Source: Bacteroides luhongzhouii
Lineage (GTDB): Bacteria > Bacteroidota > Bacteroidia > Bacteroidales > Bacteroidaceae
Reading direction: 5' to 3'
Length of the DNA: 64,000 nucleotides
Assembly (NCBI RefSeq): GCF_009193295.2
Contig: NZ_CP059973.1
Location: 2,728,001 to 2,792,000, forward strand
The position numbers were made by a program, and so were the translations under genes. Shown here one piece after another: positions 18,820 to 27,176 of the stretch. The notes under the pieces were generated by a model that ran no database searches, had not been told where the DNA came from, and worked only from the letters and a program-made list of their open reading frames with translations. How positions within the stretch are numbered: the stretch's first letter is position 1; each line of letters begins with the position of its first letter.

Positions 18820-18827
18820 TATCTTTG
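18820..18827 (+). promoter_or_regulatory. -7 promoter box of the esterase gene
   Basis: TATCTTTG lies 33 bases before the ATG at 18861. Because it overlaps a possible upstream start at 18825, it supports the later start. A second TATCTTTG at 18754-18761 could be an alternative promoter. Confidence 0.55.
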
Positions 18828-18860
18828 TGTCATTCAATCAATGAGATTAATGTAAATGTT

Positions 18861-20165
18861 ATGATTATGGAGAAAAAAGCAATTATTACTGTAGTGCTGG
18901 CCGTATTTTTCGGTCTGGTACAAGCACAGAACAACTTTGTAAATCCTGAACACGTGGAGTCTGTGACGGCTATTAGCCGGGTATTGGGTGACGGACGTAA
19001 GGTGGCAACCGTTATATTGGAATATGATGTACCTATCAGTAACAAGAGTCTTACTACAGACAGTTATCGGGTAGAGGGAAAAGAGGTAACGCGTATCTAT
19101 GCCAATACTGTACCAGAAAGAGCGGAGGTAGGTGTGAACGGTCGCTATGTAATTATCGAAGTGAAAGCTGAAGTAGATCTCAACGCACAGCCCAAACAAC
19201 CTACAGAAGCAGATATGGAGAAGAAAAAAGAGCGTGACCGGATGCAGGGTGGTCCCGGACTACGTGCCGGATGGAGTACAGGTGGCGATGATGAATATCC
19301 GGGCAATGCCGTGGTAGTACAAACCAGGAATATCAAAACCGTCCAAGGAAAGATTTATAAGGCAAGTGAAACGCCTATAGAAAGTACTGTGGAGAAATGT
19401 CTCGTGGCAGATGATTTCAAACAGGAAGAATTTGTCAGTCCTTATACTGGTCAGGTGTTACCTTATAATATATATATCCCCGAAGATTATAATCCTGAAG
19501 AGAAATATCCGCTGGTGCTATTCATTCACGATGCCGGTGTGGCAAGTGGTCCTGTCACACAGACGCTTTACCAGGGGAATGGTGCCACATCGTGGGCAGA
19601 GCCGGAGGCACAGGCACGCCACAAGTGTATTGTCGTGGCTCCCGAATATCCTTTCATCACGGTAGATGATAACTGGAATTACAGCCACCACCTTGATGCT
19701 ACTATCGCTTTGCTGAAAGATCTTCAAACGCGTTATTCCATCGACTCTACCCGTATCTATACCAGTGGGCAGTCTATGGGCTGTATGTCTTCTATCGTGA
19801 TGATGCTGAAGGAACCTGACCTTTTTGCCGGAGCATTACTTGTGGCGGGCAAGTGGAACCCGGAGTTGATGGGGCCACTCGACAAGCAGAACATTTGGAT
19901 TATCTCCTGTGAAGGTGACCATTCATCCAATACGCTGCAAGGCCAGGCTGTTGAGTTGTGGCGTAATCAAGGCAGCACTGTTTCAGAAGCCACGTGGGAT
20001 ATGACACTTCCTGTCGAACAACTTTCCGAGGAGGCAAATAAGATGCGTGCCGAGGGGAATCATTTGCTGTTTACCCACCTCACAGGTGGAAATCACCGGG
20101 CTACGTGGTTTGTTTCTTATGGTATTGAGGGCGTACAGGACTGGCTGTTTGAGCAGCATAAATAA
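18861..20165 (+). CDS. Secreted alpha/beta-hydrolase esterase with an N-terminal Ig-like domain
   Basis: From the ATG at 18861 (another at 18867) the protein has 434 residues and a signal peptide (MEKKAIITVVLAVFFGLVQAQ). Residues about 25-150 look like the Ig-like N-terminal domain found in EstA-type esterases. The rest is a CE1/phospholipase-like alpha/beta hydrolase: PLVLFIHDAG as the oxyanion strand, the nucleophile Ser305 in GQSMGC, and a His in the GGNHRATW segment near the C-terminus. Acting in the periplasm, it could remove acetyl or feruloyl esters from pectin, which would suit the neighbouring glycosidases, but that is inference. It is followed after 14 bases by the LytS-type kinase and probably forms an operon with it. 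Confidence 0.78.
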   Translation: MIMEKKAIITVVLAVFFGLVQAQNNFVNPEHVESVTAISRVLGDGRKVATVILEYDVPISNKSLTTDSYRVEGKEVTRIYANTVPERAEVGVNGRYVIIEVKAEVDLNAQPKQPTEADMEKKKERDRMQGGPGLRAGWSTGGDDEYPGNAVVVQTRNIKTVQGKIYKASETPIESTVEKCLVADDFKQEEFVSPYTGQVLPYNIYIPEDYNPEEKYPLVLFIHDAGVASGPVTQTLYQGNGATSWAEPEAQARHKCIVVAPEYPFITVDDNWNYSHHLDATIALLKDLQTRYSIDSTRIYTSGQSMGCMSSIVMMLKEPDLFAGALLVAGKWNPELMGPLDKQNIWIISCEGDHSSNTLQGQAVELWRNQGSTVSEATWDMTLPVEQLSEEANKMRAEGNHLLFTHLTGGNHRATWFVSYGIEGVQDWLFEQHK

Positions 20166-20179
20166 AATTTTCATTGAAG

Positions 20180-21211
20180 ATGAAGAATGTGTCCCGTTAC
20201 ATCGACCTTGCCTTTTGCCTCATTTTTCTGCCGCTGATGATACTTGTTTTTCCGGTGGAACGATGGTGGGGCACGTATCCTGTGTTCTTCAGTTCATTCA
20301 TCGGTTGGCTGTATATCACTTACTTTGTTTATAAGTATTTCGTTATCCCCCGGCTGTTTCATGCGGGCAGGCAGCGTATTTATGCTCTTGCGGCTATTGC
20401 TGCTTCCCTGCTGATAACTTTCTTTTTCTCATCTTACGAAATTACATCACCGCTCTATCATATCAACCAACACGAACGTGAACTTTATTCATATCTGATT
20501 TGGGGGGTGAGGCAGAATCAACAAGCAGTATGGCTGCATTACATTGTCGTGGTGATATTTTGTTTTGCCGTGGGGATGCTGAATGAAGCGTACCGCCAGC
20601 GATTGGCACGCAAGGAAGTAGAATATGAACGCAACAAAGCGGAACTGGCGCTTTATAAGGCACAAATCAATCCGCATTTTCTTTTTAATACGCTCAATAC
20701 GATTTATGGGCTATTGATTATGCATTCCGACAAGACTGAAACCACATTGGAACAATTCATAAACTTGACGAAGTATATGTACAATAATGCCAACCATGAG
20801 TTTATCTCTCTATCTGAGGAGGTGGAATATATCAGCCAATATATTGATCTTCAGAAGTTGCGTCTGAATGAGTTTGCAGATGTATCTTTTAGTTACGAGG
20901 TCGAATCGCCCGAAATGTCCGTTCCGCCTATGATGCTGATTACTTTTGTGGAGAATGCTTTCAAGTATGGCATCTCGTCCAACGAGCCTTGTTTCATTCA
21001 CATTCACTTGGAACAAAAGGGCGATACGCTCTGCTTTGAAGTGGTGAATTCCGTTTTTGAACGTAATGTGAAGAACTCCAAACGAATGGGGATTGAAAAC
21101 TGCCGCAAGCGTTTGTCCTTGCTCTATCCCGGTCGTCACCGACTGGATTTAGGATGCAGTAGGGACAACACGTTCCATGTCCGGCTTGAACTTAAATGTG
21201 CGCCTTTATGA
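20180..21211 (+). CDS. LytS-type sensor histidine kinase
   Basis: From the ATG at 20180 the protein has 343 residues; a TTG at 20174 is a weaker alternative. Four membrane spans fill about residues 5-135 with no large periplasmic sensor. A coiled linker follows, then the His_kinase motif QINPHFLFNTLNTIYGL with its phospho-accepting His, and a short HATPase with an N-box-like VENAFKYG. This is the LytS/AgrC class that pairs with LytTR regulators. Its TGA overlaps the regulator start (ATGATGA), so translation is coupled. Confidence 0.9.
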   Translation: MKNVSRYIDLAFCLIFLPLMILVFPVERWWGTYPVFFSSFIGWLYITYFVYKYFVIPRLFHAGRQRIYALAAIAASLLITFFFSSYEITSPLYHINQHERELYSYLIWGVRQNQQAVWLHYIVVVIFCFAVGMLNEAYRQRLARKEVEYERNKAELALYKAQINPHFLFNTLNTIYGLLIMHSDKTETTLEQFINLTKYMYNNANHEFISLSEEVEYISQYIDLQKLRLNEFADVSFSYEVESPEMSVPPMMLITFVENAFKYGISSNEPCFIHIHLEQKGDTLCFEVVNSVFERNVKNSKRMGIENCRKRLSLLYPGRHRLDLGCSRDNTFHVRLELKCAPL

Positions 21212-21918
21212 TGAAATGTATTGCTATAGATGACGAACCTATTGCGCTGAACATTATCAGTCAGTATTGCCGACGACGGGGAGATTTGCAGATTGAGACA
21301 TACAGTTCTCCCCGGCTGGGTATGCAGCGCGTCCGTGAGTGGCAACCGGATATCGTGTTTCTCGATATTGAGATGAATGGGATATCGGGTATTGAACTGG
21401 CACGTGAATTGCCTTTGTCTTGCTGTCTGATATTTACTACCGCATACGCTCATTATGCCCTTGAAGGTTTTGAAGTGAATGCTGTTGACTTCCTGCACAA
21501 ACCCTATTTTTATGACCGCTTCGATCGTGCTGTGCAGAAGGCGGAGCAGTGGCTTAAGATGCACGATTTGCTCAGTGTATCGGAGGCTGCTTCTCGACAG
21601 TTGGTGTTGAAAGTTGAGTATAAAAATGTGACTATTTCCATAGATACCATTCTTTATATTGAATCGATAGATAATTATGTCAAGATACATGGCACCGATG
21701 GCAAGACGGTACTTTCCAAAATCACATTGAGAAGCCTTGAGGAACAGCTCCCCCAAGGAGAATTTATCCGTATACATCGTTCTTTTCTGGTTCCGAAAAA
21801 AAGAGTAGCTAAATTCTCACGCTCCGAAGTGGTTTTGGTAAAAAGCGGGAAAAGTCTGCCTGTGGGGAAGAAATACGCAGAAGATGCGATGATGCTATTA
21901 GGAAAGGAAGAAGGCTGA
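21208..21918 (+). CDS. LytTR-family response regulator
   Basis: A 236-residue protein from the ATG at 21208 (21211 is equally possible). The receiver domain (about 1-115) shows the acidic pair in IDDEP, the phospho-acceptor Asp in VFLDIEMNG and the conserved Lys in FLHKPYF. The C-terminal LytTR DNA-binding domain (about 140-236) contains the ILYIESIDNYVKI and FIRIHRSFLV patterns. It is the partner of the adjacent kinase. The targets are not visible; the esterase promoter or the divergent efflux operon would be obvious candidates. Confidence 0.92.
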   Translation: MMKCIAIDDEPIALNIISQYCRRRGDLQIETYSSPRLGMQRVREWQPDIVFLDIEMNGISGIELARELPLSCCLIFTTAYAHYALEGFEVNAVDFLHKPYFYDRFDRAVQKAEQWLKMHDLLSVSEAASRQLVLKVEYKNVTISIDTILYIESIDNYVKIHGTDGKTVLSKITLRSLEEQLPQGEFIRIHRSFLVPKKRVAKFSRSEVVLVKSGKSLPVGKKYAEDAMMLLGKEEG

Positions 21919-21943
21919 TTCCGGATTATTCAGCCTCCTTCTT
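21907..21943 (+). terminator. Terminator of the esterase-kinase-regulator unit
   Basis: A GAAGAAGGCTGA arm (21907-21918) pairs, with one bulged base, with TCAGCC...TTCTT ending at 21943, followed by GTTTTG. It overlaps the stop codon of the regulator gene. Confidence 0.6.
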
Positions 21944-21980
21944 GTTTTGACTATTGTTTTTTGTTGGGGGGAGAATGTCT

Positions 21981-23657
21981 TTACTTCTTGGTGATACGGA
22001 ACCAGTCTACATCTGTCCATCCTCCGTCGTTAGTAACGATGGCAGGACGTGTGCAGAACATACCGACCTTAGCGCCGATCCATTGTCCTTCTTTTGCCTG
22101 GAAAGGATTACCCAATGATTCATACTTCTTTCCATCGAGGCTGTAGCTGAAATGACACATCGCAATGAGGTCATGTCCGCCTTCACTACCCTTGATCTTC
22201 TTGCCATCACAACTGAAGCGAACTTTCAGGTAAACCGTATTTTGAGAAAGATCAACAGAAGCATTTGCCTGTTCCGGTTTTCCTTTATCCGCTCTTTTAC
22301 ATTCAACTTGAGATAACACTAGTCCTTTATCTGTATTTTCCAGAATTATTCCGGCATAATCCCTGCCCATAACAACAAGTCCGGTGCGTTCACCTTTAAG
22401 TTTAGGGTTAGGGCTGAACGTAAGTTTCATTGTTGCGGTGAAATTATCAGAAGGAGTTTTCTGCAAGAGCAGGTTGGCTACATCCCACAGATTCTTATAT
22501 TCTTTTAAAACCGGATAAGAATATAACCTCACATAACTCTTGTCGCCTGCGTAATAGGCCCATTTCTCATTGATGTTAGCGTGCCATTGCCATTGCGGAG
22601 AAAGTGTATATCCGTCGAATTCGTCACTTTCTTGTGGAGTGCAGATAGGATATGTCTTACCTACATTCGGCTTCTTGTAAGTCAAAACAGGTTCGCCGCA
22701 GCCGTCACCGTCTTTATCAATACCGATAACAGGCCAGTCATTTACCCATTTCATGGGTTGGAGATGCATAATACGTCCGTAAGCACCGACATCCTGAAAA
22801 TGGAGGAACCAGTCTTCTCCGGTAGGAGTATCCACCCATGCACCCTGGTGAGGACCGTTGACTGGAGAGTTACCTTGCGCGAGTACTGTTTTCCATTCGT
22901 AAGGACCGTAGATGTTTTTAGAACGTAGTACGACCTGCCAGCCAGTCGGTACACCACCGGCCGGATGAAAGATATAATAATAGTCGTTTCTCTTATACAT
23001 TTTAGGACCTTCGCAAGTCTGATGTGCTTCGTGACCGTCGAAGATAATACGAGAAGGAGTGATCGCTGCATTTGCTTCCGCATTCAGTTCGCAGATAGTG
23101 ATTACACTTTTCAGTCCGGCACGGCTTCCTGCGTATGCGTGTACCATATATACTTTTCCGTCTTCATCCCAGAACGGACAAGTGTCAATAATACCTTTTC
23201 CAGGTTTCACCAAGACCGGTTCGCTCCACGGACCTTTCGGATCTTTGGCTTTCACCATAAAGGCTCCCTGATCGGGATCTCCCCAAAAGATATAAAACTC
23301 ACCGTTGTGATGACGGATAGCCGGAGCCCAGACACGATTACCGTGTTCCGGCCGTTCCGGAGTTTCGATAGGAGGGAGGGCATTGGGAACTGCGGCACCG
23401 ATGATTGTCCAGTTGACTAAATCTTTGGAATGAAGGATTTGCAATCCCGGCAAACAGTTGAAACTGGATGAAGTCATATAGAAATCATCTCCTACGCGGC
23501 AAGCGTCCGGGTCGGAGTAGTCGGCATAAAGCACCGGATTTTTGTATTTACCGTTTCCGAGGTCGGAAACCCATACTTCAGATACATAGTTCTTCTGTGC
23601 TATTGCGGTAAAAACCGTAAATAAGCAAAAGGCTAAAGTCTGTGTCAATCGTTTCAT
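21981..23657 (-). CDS. GH43-family glycosidase with a C-terminal beta-sandwich domain
   Basis: A 558-residue exported protein (signal peptide about 1-20, ending TAIAQ). The five-bladed propeller of GH43 is recognised from YSDPD near the start (catalytic base Asp49), Asp158 in GIIDTCPF (pKa modulator) and Glu216 in HQTCEGPKMYK (acid). Residues about 340-558 form a concanavalin-like sandwich typical of the beta-xylosidase/arabinofuranosidase-like subgroup. Linked to GH105 and GH28 in this locus, it probably trims arabinose or galactose side chains of pectin; the exact specificity cannot be read. It has its own -7 box and lies downstream of the DUF4861 gene's terminator. Confidence 0.88.
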   Translation of the reverse strand: MKRLTQTLAFCLFTVFTAIAQKNYVSEVWVSDLGNGKYKNPVLYADYSDPDACRVGDDFYMTSSSFNCLPGLQILHSKDLVNWTIIGAAVPNALPPIETPERPEHGNRVWAPAIRHHNGEFYIFWGDPDQGAFMVKAKDPKGPWSEPVLVKPGKGIIDTCPFWDEDGKVYMVHAYAGSRAGLKSVITICELNAEANAAITPSRIIFDGHEAHQTCEGPKMYKRNDYYYIFHPAGGVPTGWQVVLRSKNIYGPYEWKTVLAQGNSPVNGPHQGAWVDTPTGEDWFLHFQDVGAYGRIMHLQPMKWVNDWPVIGIDKDGDGCGEPVLTYKKPNVGKTYPICTPQESDEFDGYTLSPQWQWHANINEKWAYYAGDKSYVRLYSYPVLKEYKNLWDVANLLLQKTPSDNFTATMKLTFSPNPKLKGERTGLVVMGRDYAGIILENTDKGLVLSQVECKRADKGKPEQANASVDLSQNTVYLKVRFSCDGKKIKGSEGGHDLIAMCHFSYSLDGKKYESLGNPFQAKEGQWIGAKVGMFCTRPAIVTNDGGWTDVDWFRITKK

Positions 23658-23707
23658 GTTATAGATAGATTATTTTATAGATATGATTCGTTGGTTTTAT
23701 CTGATGG

Positions 23708-23715
23708 CAAAGGTA
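23708..23715 (-). promoter_or_regulatory. -7 promoter box of the GH43 gene
   Basis: The minus strand reads TACCTTTG, 50 bases upstream of the GH43 ATG. It sits immediately after the terminator of the preceding gene, implying separate transcription. Confidence 0.5.
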
Positions 23716-23723
23716 AATAAAAA

Positions 23724-23757
23724 GACTCTGCACAAGGAGGAATATTTGTGCAGAGTC
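23724..23757 (-). terminator. Terminator of the DUF4861 gene
   Basis: Perfect 12-base arms (23724-23735 and 23746-23757), a 10-base loop, and TTTTTATTT immediately after on the minus strand. A classical intrinsic terminator. Confidence 0.85.
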
Positions 23758-23812
23758 ATAGAAAAATTGGTAGATACCTCGTAATTTTTGTTTAGTTGTA
23801 TTTGTATCTGCC

Positions 23813-25054
23813 CTATTTATTGGTGCGGTCATCTTTTATTTTCACTGTCACCGGATGAGCCAGCTCTTCTTTCCATTCGCGGAGATGAGCAAACCATGCT
23901 TCCGGCGTTTTATATCCGAATGTCTCTTTCATCGAGGTGAAAGTAGTGTGATATTGGAAATATTTATTTCCCGGAGCGGTAATTGTATAAAGGAAATTGG
24001 CTTTATCCTTTTCTTCCGATTTCACATAACGTTGAGGGATACAAGTGCCCAGCCCTACAGTTTCTTTGGCATATTTCACGGTGTCGTTTACCGGCCAGTC
24101 TGTTCCCCAGCTTCCCACGAGTCCTTTATGGTCGGAGAAAGACTTGGAAGTACCCACGATGTCTTGCACACCTGTACAGAAAACTTCTTTATCGAGCGGT
24201 TCGTCAAAGAATGCTTCGATATGGAGATCGCGATGTCCGGCATAAAGCGTGTAGCGTGTCATCATATTCAGTTCCTGATCCTGATATTTCCATCCGGTCA
24301 CTTCAATTTCTGCAATCACCCGCACCGGTCCGTAAGAGATGATACGTTCTGTACGAGTGTCCACCGGAGTGATATGCGTTGCCTTTTGTCCGTCCCAACC
24401 TTTCAATGCGCCCGGTCCGCAGCTGTCGAACACACGAAGTACATCATCCCCGAATCCTTTAGCTAACTGCTCATCCGTCGGGTAGAACTGCGATTCTTTG
24501 ATCTCCAGCCCTTTGTTGAACTTGCCGTAAATATCCGGTGTCTGTTTCTCATTGAAATAAAGACGATATCCCACCAGCTCCGATTCCAGAACCGGACCGT
24601 GAGGACGTACCATGCTGTATATATTGCTGGTGCCGGGAACGGTGATAGCCTGTACCCGTTGATGTTTGCCTTTCCGATTGTCTACTATAAACATATCGGC
24701 ATAAACTCGTTCCGGATAAGTCTTTGCACTTTTCTCCGAAGAGAGTGTAACCTGGAATATTTTTCTGCCGTGAGCAGGAAGGTCGGTCACAAAGACTAGT
24801 TCGTCCATCTTGCGGTCTCTGTTCAAATCGTCCAGCTGCGAAGGAATTTCCTTTATTCCTTCCATGACAATGGCAGATTTAACTTTGAAGCCAGCGTGCA
24901 ACTCATACAGATTGATAACAACCGGAGCATCCGCTTTGGCCTGATGCCAGTTGTTTTGTACTTCAACTGTGATGGTTTTCTCCTGTTTCTGCGCTTGGGC
25001 AGACAGACTGAAAACTCCTAAAAGGAAAGTAAAAATAAAAAGATTCTTCTTCAT
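23813..25054 (-). CDS. Secreted DUF4861 protein of the pectin locus
   Basis: A 413-residue protein with a signal peptide (about 1-21, ending LSAQAQ). I recognise the DUF4861 family: an N-terminal beta domain with VEVQNNWHQAKADAPVVI, a DLNRDRKMDELVFV segment resembling an Asp-rich calcium-binding loop, and a larger C-terminal beta-rich domain with MTRYTLYAGHRDLHIEAFFDEPLD. The family commonly sits next to glycoside hydrolases and polysaccharide lyases in Bacteroidetes, but I know of no established activity. Position between GH43 and GH28 suggests a role in rhamnogalacturonan handling. It has its own promoter and terminator. Confidence 0.75.
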   Translation of the reverse strand: MKKNLFIFTFLLGVFSLSAQAQKQEKTITVEVQNNWHQAKADAPVVINLYELHAGFKVKSAIVMEGIKEIPSQLDDLNRDRKMDELVFVTDLPAHGRKIFQVTLSSEKSAKTYPERVYADMFIVDNRKGKHQRVQAITVPGTSNIYSMVRPHGPVLESELVGYRLYFNEKQTPDIYGKFNKGLEIKESQFYPTDEQLAKGFGDDVLRVFDSCGPGALKGWDGQKATHITPVDTRTERIISYGPVRVIAEIEVTGWKYQDQELNMMTRYTLYAGHRDLHIEAFFDEPLDKEVFCTGVQDIVGTSKSFSDHKGLVGSWGTDWPVNDTVKYAKETVGLGTCIPQRYVKSEEKDKANFLYTITAPGNKYFQYHTTFTSMKETFGYKTPEAWFAHLREWKEELAHPVTVKIKDDRTNK

Positions 25055-25094
25055 GATTTTCTAAGGCTGAAATTATACGTCGTATTTCTCCTTG

Positions 25095-25102
25095 CAAAAG
25101 TA
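25095..25102 (-). promoter_or_regulatory. -7 promoter box of the DUF4861 gene
   Basis: The minus strand reads TACTTTTG, 40 bases upstream of the ATG, directly after the GH28 terminator. Confidence 0.5.
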
Positions 25103-25110
25103 ACAGAAAA

Positions 25111-25156
25111 AAATAGCAGACTGTCTATCTTTTGAAAAGATTATAGTCTGCTATTT
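25111..25156 (-). terminator. Terminator of the GH28 gene
   Basis: Perfect 12-base arms (25111-25122 and 25145-25156) with a loop that itself contains a small TCTTTTGAAAAGA palindrome. A seven-T run ends the stem on the minus strand. Confidence 0.8.
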
Positions 25157-25205
25157 GAGCTTTTTACTCTATATAATGATATTGTGGTTTTCTATGCAAT
25201 GAACT

Positions 25206-26825
25206 TTATTTGAGACTTAAAATTTCTTCTTTCGCTCCCAGTTCTTCATAAACTTTCCCGTTTACGGTCAGATTCTTAGCATTTTTGACGTTTAATATAT
25301 TGTTGCCTTTGGATGATTCCACATATACATTCTCCAAAGTAACTCCGTCAACCTGGCTGATAACAACGCCATCCGTAGCTTCTGTCATCACGACATTCTT
25401 AACGGTAATGTTGCTGATCGGCATTTCCGGCAAACCATTGAAGAACATGGCACGTCCCGAACCTCTGCAAACAATATTAGAGATATGAATATTGCGGAAA
25501 GCGGGTGTTTCTTCCGTTACCGGAGGAATACTTGTCTTCATGCGGTTCAGCAAATCCTCTTCCGATTCTTCGCCGGCACCTTTTCCACCGTAGAACAAGT
25601 CGAACAACAACGGTTCGTTCGGAATGTTAATCATGTTGATATTATTAATGTAGATGTTTTCTACCACACCGCCACGTCCGCGAGTGCTCTTGAAGCGCAA
25701 GCCTACGTCTGTGCCCATAAATGTGCAGTCTTCCACATAGATATTCTTCACGCCACCCGACATTTCGCTACCTACTACGAATCCGCCGTGTCCGTGCAGT
25801 ACCGTATTATTTTTCACAATAACGTTCTGGCAAGGTTCACCGCGACGGCGTCCGTCTTCATCTTTACCGGATTTAATACAGATTGCATCATCTCCCGCAT
25901 CGAATACACTATTAATAATCAGCGCGTTCTTGCAAGATTCCAAGTCGATGGCGTCACCATTCTGGGAATACCAAGGATTGATGACCATGATATTATTTAC
26001 TGTGAAATCTTCGCAGGACAAGGGGTGCAGACACCAGCTTGGTGAGTTTTTGAAAGTAACACCTTCCAGCAGCACCTTCTTGCTTTGGGCGATGCTTAAC
26101 AGCACCGGACGCAACCACGGACGGATTTCAGCCCATTCTTCGTCTGTATTGATCCCTTCGGGTACATTGAAATCTTTACAAGCCATTGCACCTTTCAGTG
26201 AACCGGTTGTGGGGTACCATATCTCTTGTTTTTCGTCGAGAACACCTCCCGAGTTTACCAGCTTTTTCCATTGTGAAGCAGTCAGTTTGCCTTTTTTTAC
26301 CGGACGCCAACAGTCGCCGTTTCCGTCAAATGTGCCGTATCCTGTGATAGCGATATTCTCTGCATTGCGTGCGGAAATAGGCGATTGGCAACGACGGGTT
26401 TCCAACCCTTCAAAAGAAGTGGCAATGATAGGATATGCCTCAAAATCACCGGTGAAAAGCACCAATGCATTCTGTTCCGTATATAAATTCACGTTGCTCA
26501 ATAGTTCGATAGGTCCTGTCAACCAGATACCTTCCGGGATAATCACTTTCCCCCCTCCGCGCTGATTCACCTCTTTAATGGCATCGTTGATTGCTTTTGT
26601 ATTCAGGAACAGACCATCGCCTTTGGCTCCGAATTTCTCAATGCTTACCTCGTAAGCAGGAAAAACCGGTTGCTGTACTTTGGGCATCTCAAAAGGTAGA
26701 TTCTGGTAAAGAGCGTCACTGATGGAGCTCTCTTTTACGACAGTCTTGCTTTGTTTACATCCCGATGAGATAAACGGTAAACAGCATAGGACTATCCAGA
26801 AGAGTCTTTTTGTCAATGTGTTCAT
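25206..26825 (-). CDS. GH28 polygalacturonase/rhamnogalacturonan hydrolase lipoprotein
   Basis: A 539-residue lipoprotein (lipobox ISSGC, Cys23). The right-handed beta-helix family GH28 is shown by the start of the fold (VSIEKFGAKGDG) and the catalytic set: Asp291 in QNGDAID, Asp312-Asp313 in AGDDAI, His346 in HGHGGF, and RFKSTRGRGG. The enzyme hydrolyses alpha-1,4 galacturonosyl or alpha-1,2 galacturonosyl-rhamnose bonds. The NGD form and the pairing with GH105 make a rhamnogalacturonan-type substrate plausible. It is probably anchored in the periplasm or at the surface. It is divergent from fabI across a 351-base gap. Confidence 0.9.
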   Translation of the reverse strand: MNTLTKRLFWIVLCCLPFISSGCKQSKTVVKESSISDALYQNLPFEMPKVQQPVFPAYEVSIEKFGAKGDGLFLNTKAINDAIKEVNQRGGGKVIIPEGIWLTGPIELLSNVNLYTEQNALVLFTGDFEAYPIIATSFEGLETRRCQSPISARNAENIAITGYGTFDGNGDCWRPVKKGKLTASQWKKLVNSGGVLDEKQEIWYPTTGSLKGAMACKDFNVPEGINTDEEWAEIRPWLRPVLLSIAQSKKVLLEGVTFKNSPSWCLHPLSCEDFTVNNIMVINPWYSQNGDAIDLESCKNALIINSVFDAGDDAICIKSGKDEDGRRRGEPCQNVIVKNNTVLHGHGGFVVGSEMSGGVKNIYVEDCTFMGTDVGLRFKSTRGRGGVVENIYINNINMINIPNEPLLFDLFYGGKGAGEESEEDLLNRMKTSIPPVTEETPAFRNIHISNIVCRGSGRAMFFNGLPEMPISNITVKNVVMTEATDGVVISQVDGVTLENVYVESSKGNNILNVKNAKNLTVNGKVYEELGAKEEILSLK

Positions 26826-27030
26826 TTAGTAACTTATTTCTATAGGGTTATACATCTATTGTTTTTCTTGGTAGTTGGGTGATGATTAATGAGGGCGATT
26901 TCATAATTCTTATGTCCTTCCGCAGGCGATCTGTCGCAGGCAGCCTGCAGGAGAGGAATAAGACGAATTCATGTTAACCTAATTCTAACCTTAAATAAAT
27001 ATTATGAAAAAACCTCTTAATTATCGGTTG

Positions 27031-27038
27031 CAAAGATA
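27031..27038 (-). promoter_or_regulatory. -7 promoter box of the GH28 gene
   Basis: The minus strand reads TATCTTTG, giving a long leader of about 200 bases before the GH28 ATG. Such a leader could carry regulation, but no riboswitch-like fold was recognised. Confidence 0.5.
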
Positions 27039-27144
27039 GGTGGCAAACCCCAAGAGGATGTGGACTAATTGATAGAATACGTGTATTTTTTGTCATTTCT
27101 GTCTATTATTTGCACACTTCTCGTGTTTTTATGCAGAAAGTTCC

Positions 27145-27152
27145 TATCTTTG
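27145..27152 (+). promoter_or_regulatory. -7 promoter box of fabI
   Basis: TATCTTTG lies 24 bases before the fabI ATG. A TTTG at 27109-27112 is too far upstream to be the usual -33 element. Confidence 0.6.
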
Positions 27153-27176
27153 CACAAAATTTAACTATTAAAAGAT

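Larger units (their letters stand above)
26826..27176. other. Divergent intergenic region between GH28 and fabI
   Basis: This 351-base gap holds the promoters of both flanking genes (listed separately) and a GC-rich stretch around 26922-26955 with the short palindrome GCAGGCAGCCTGC. No small reading frame with good features was seen. Confidence 0.5.

Noticed and set aside
23855..24466. Plus-strand 203-codon frame opposite the DUF4861 gene
   Set aside because: It is antisense to a gene with a signal peptide, promoter and terminator; its own translation has no domain features.
27109..27112. -33 element for the fabI promoter
   Set aside because: It lies 32 bases before the -7 box, well beyond the roughly 19-21 base spacing usual in Bacteroides.
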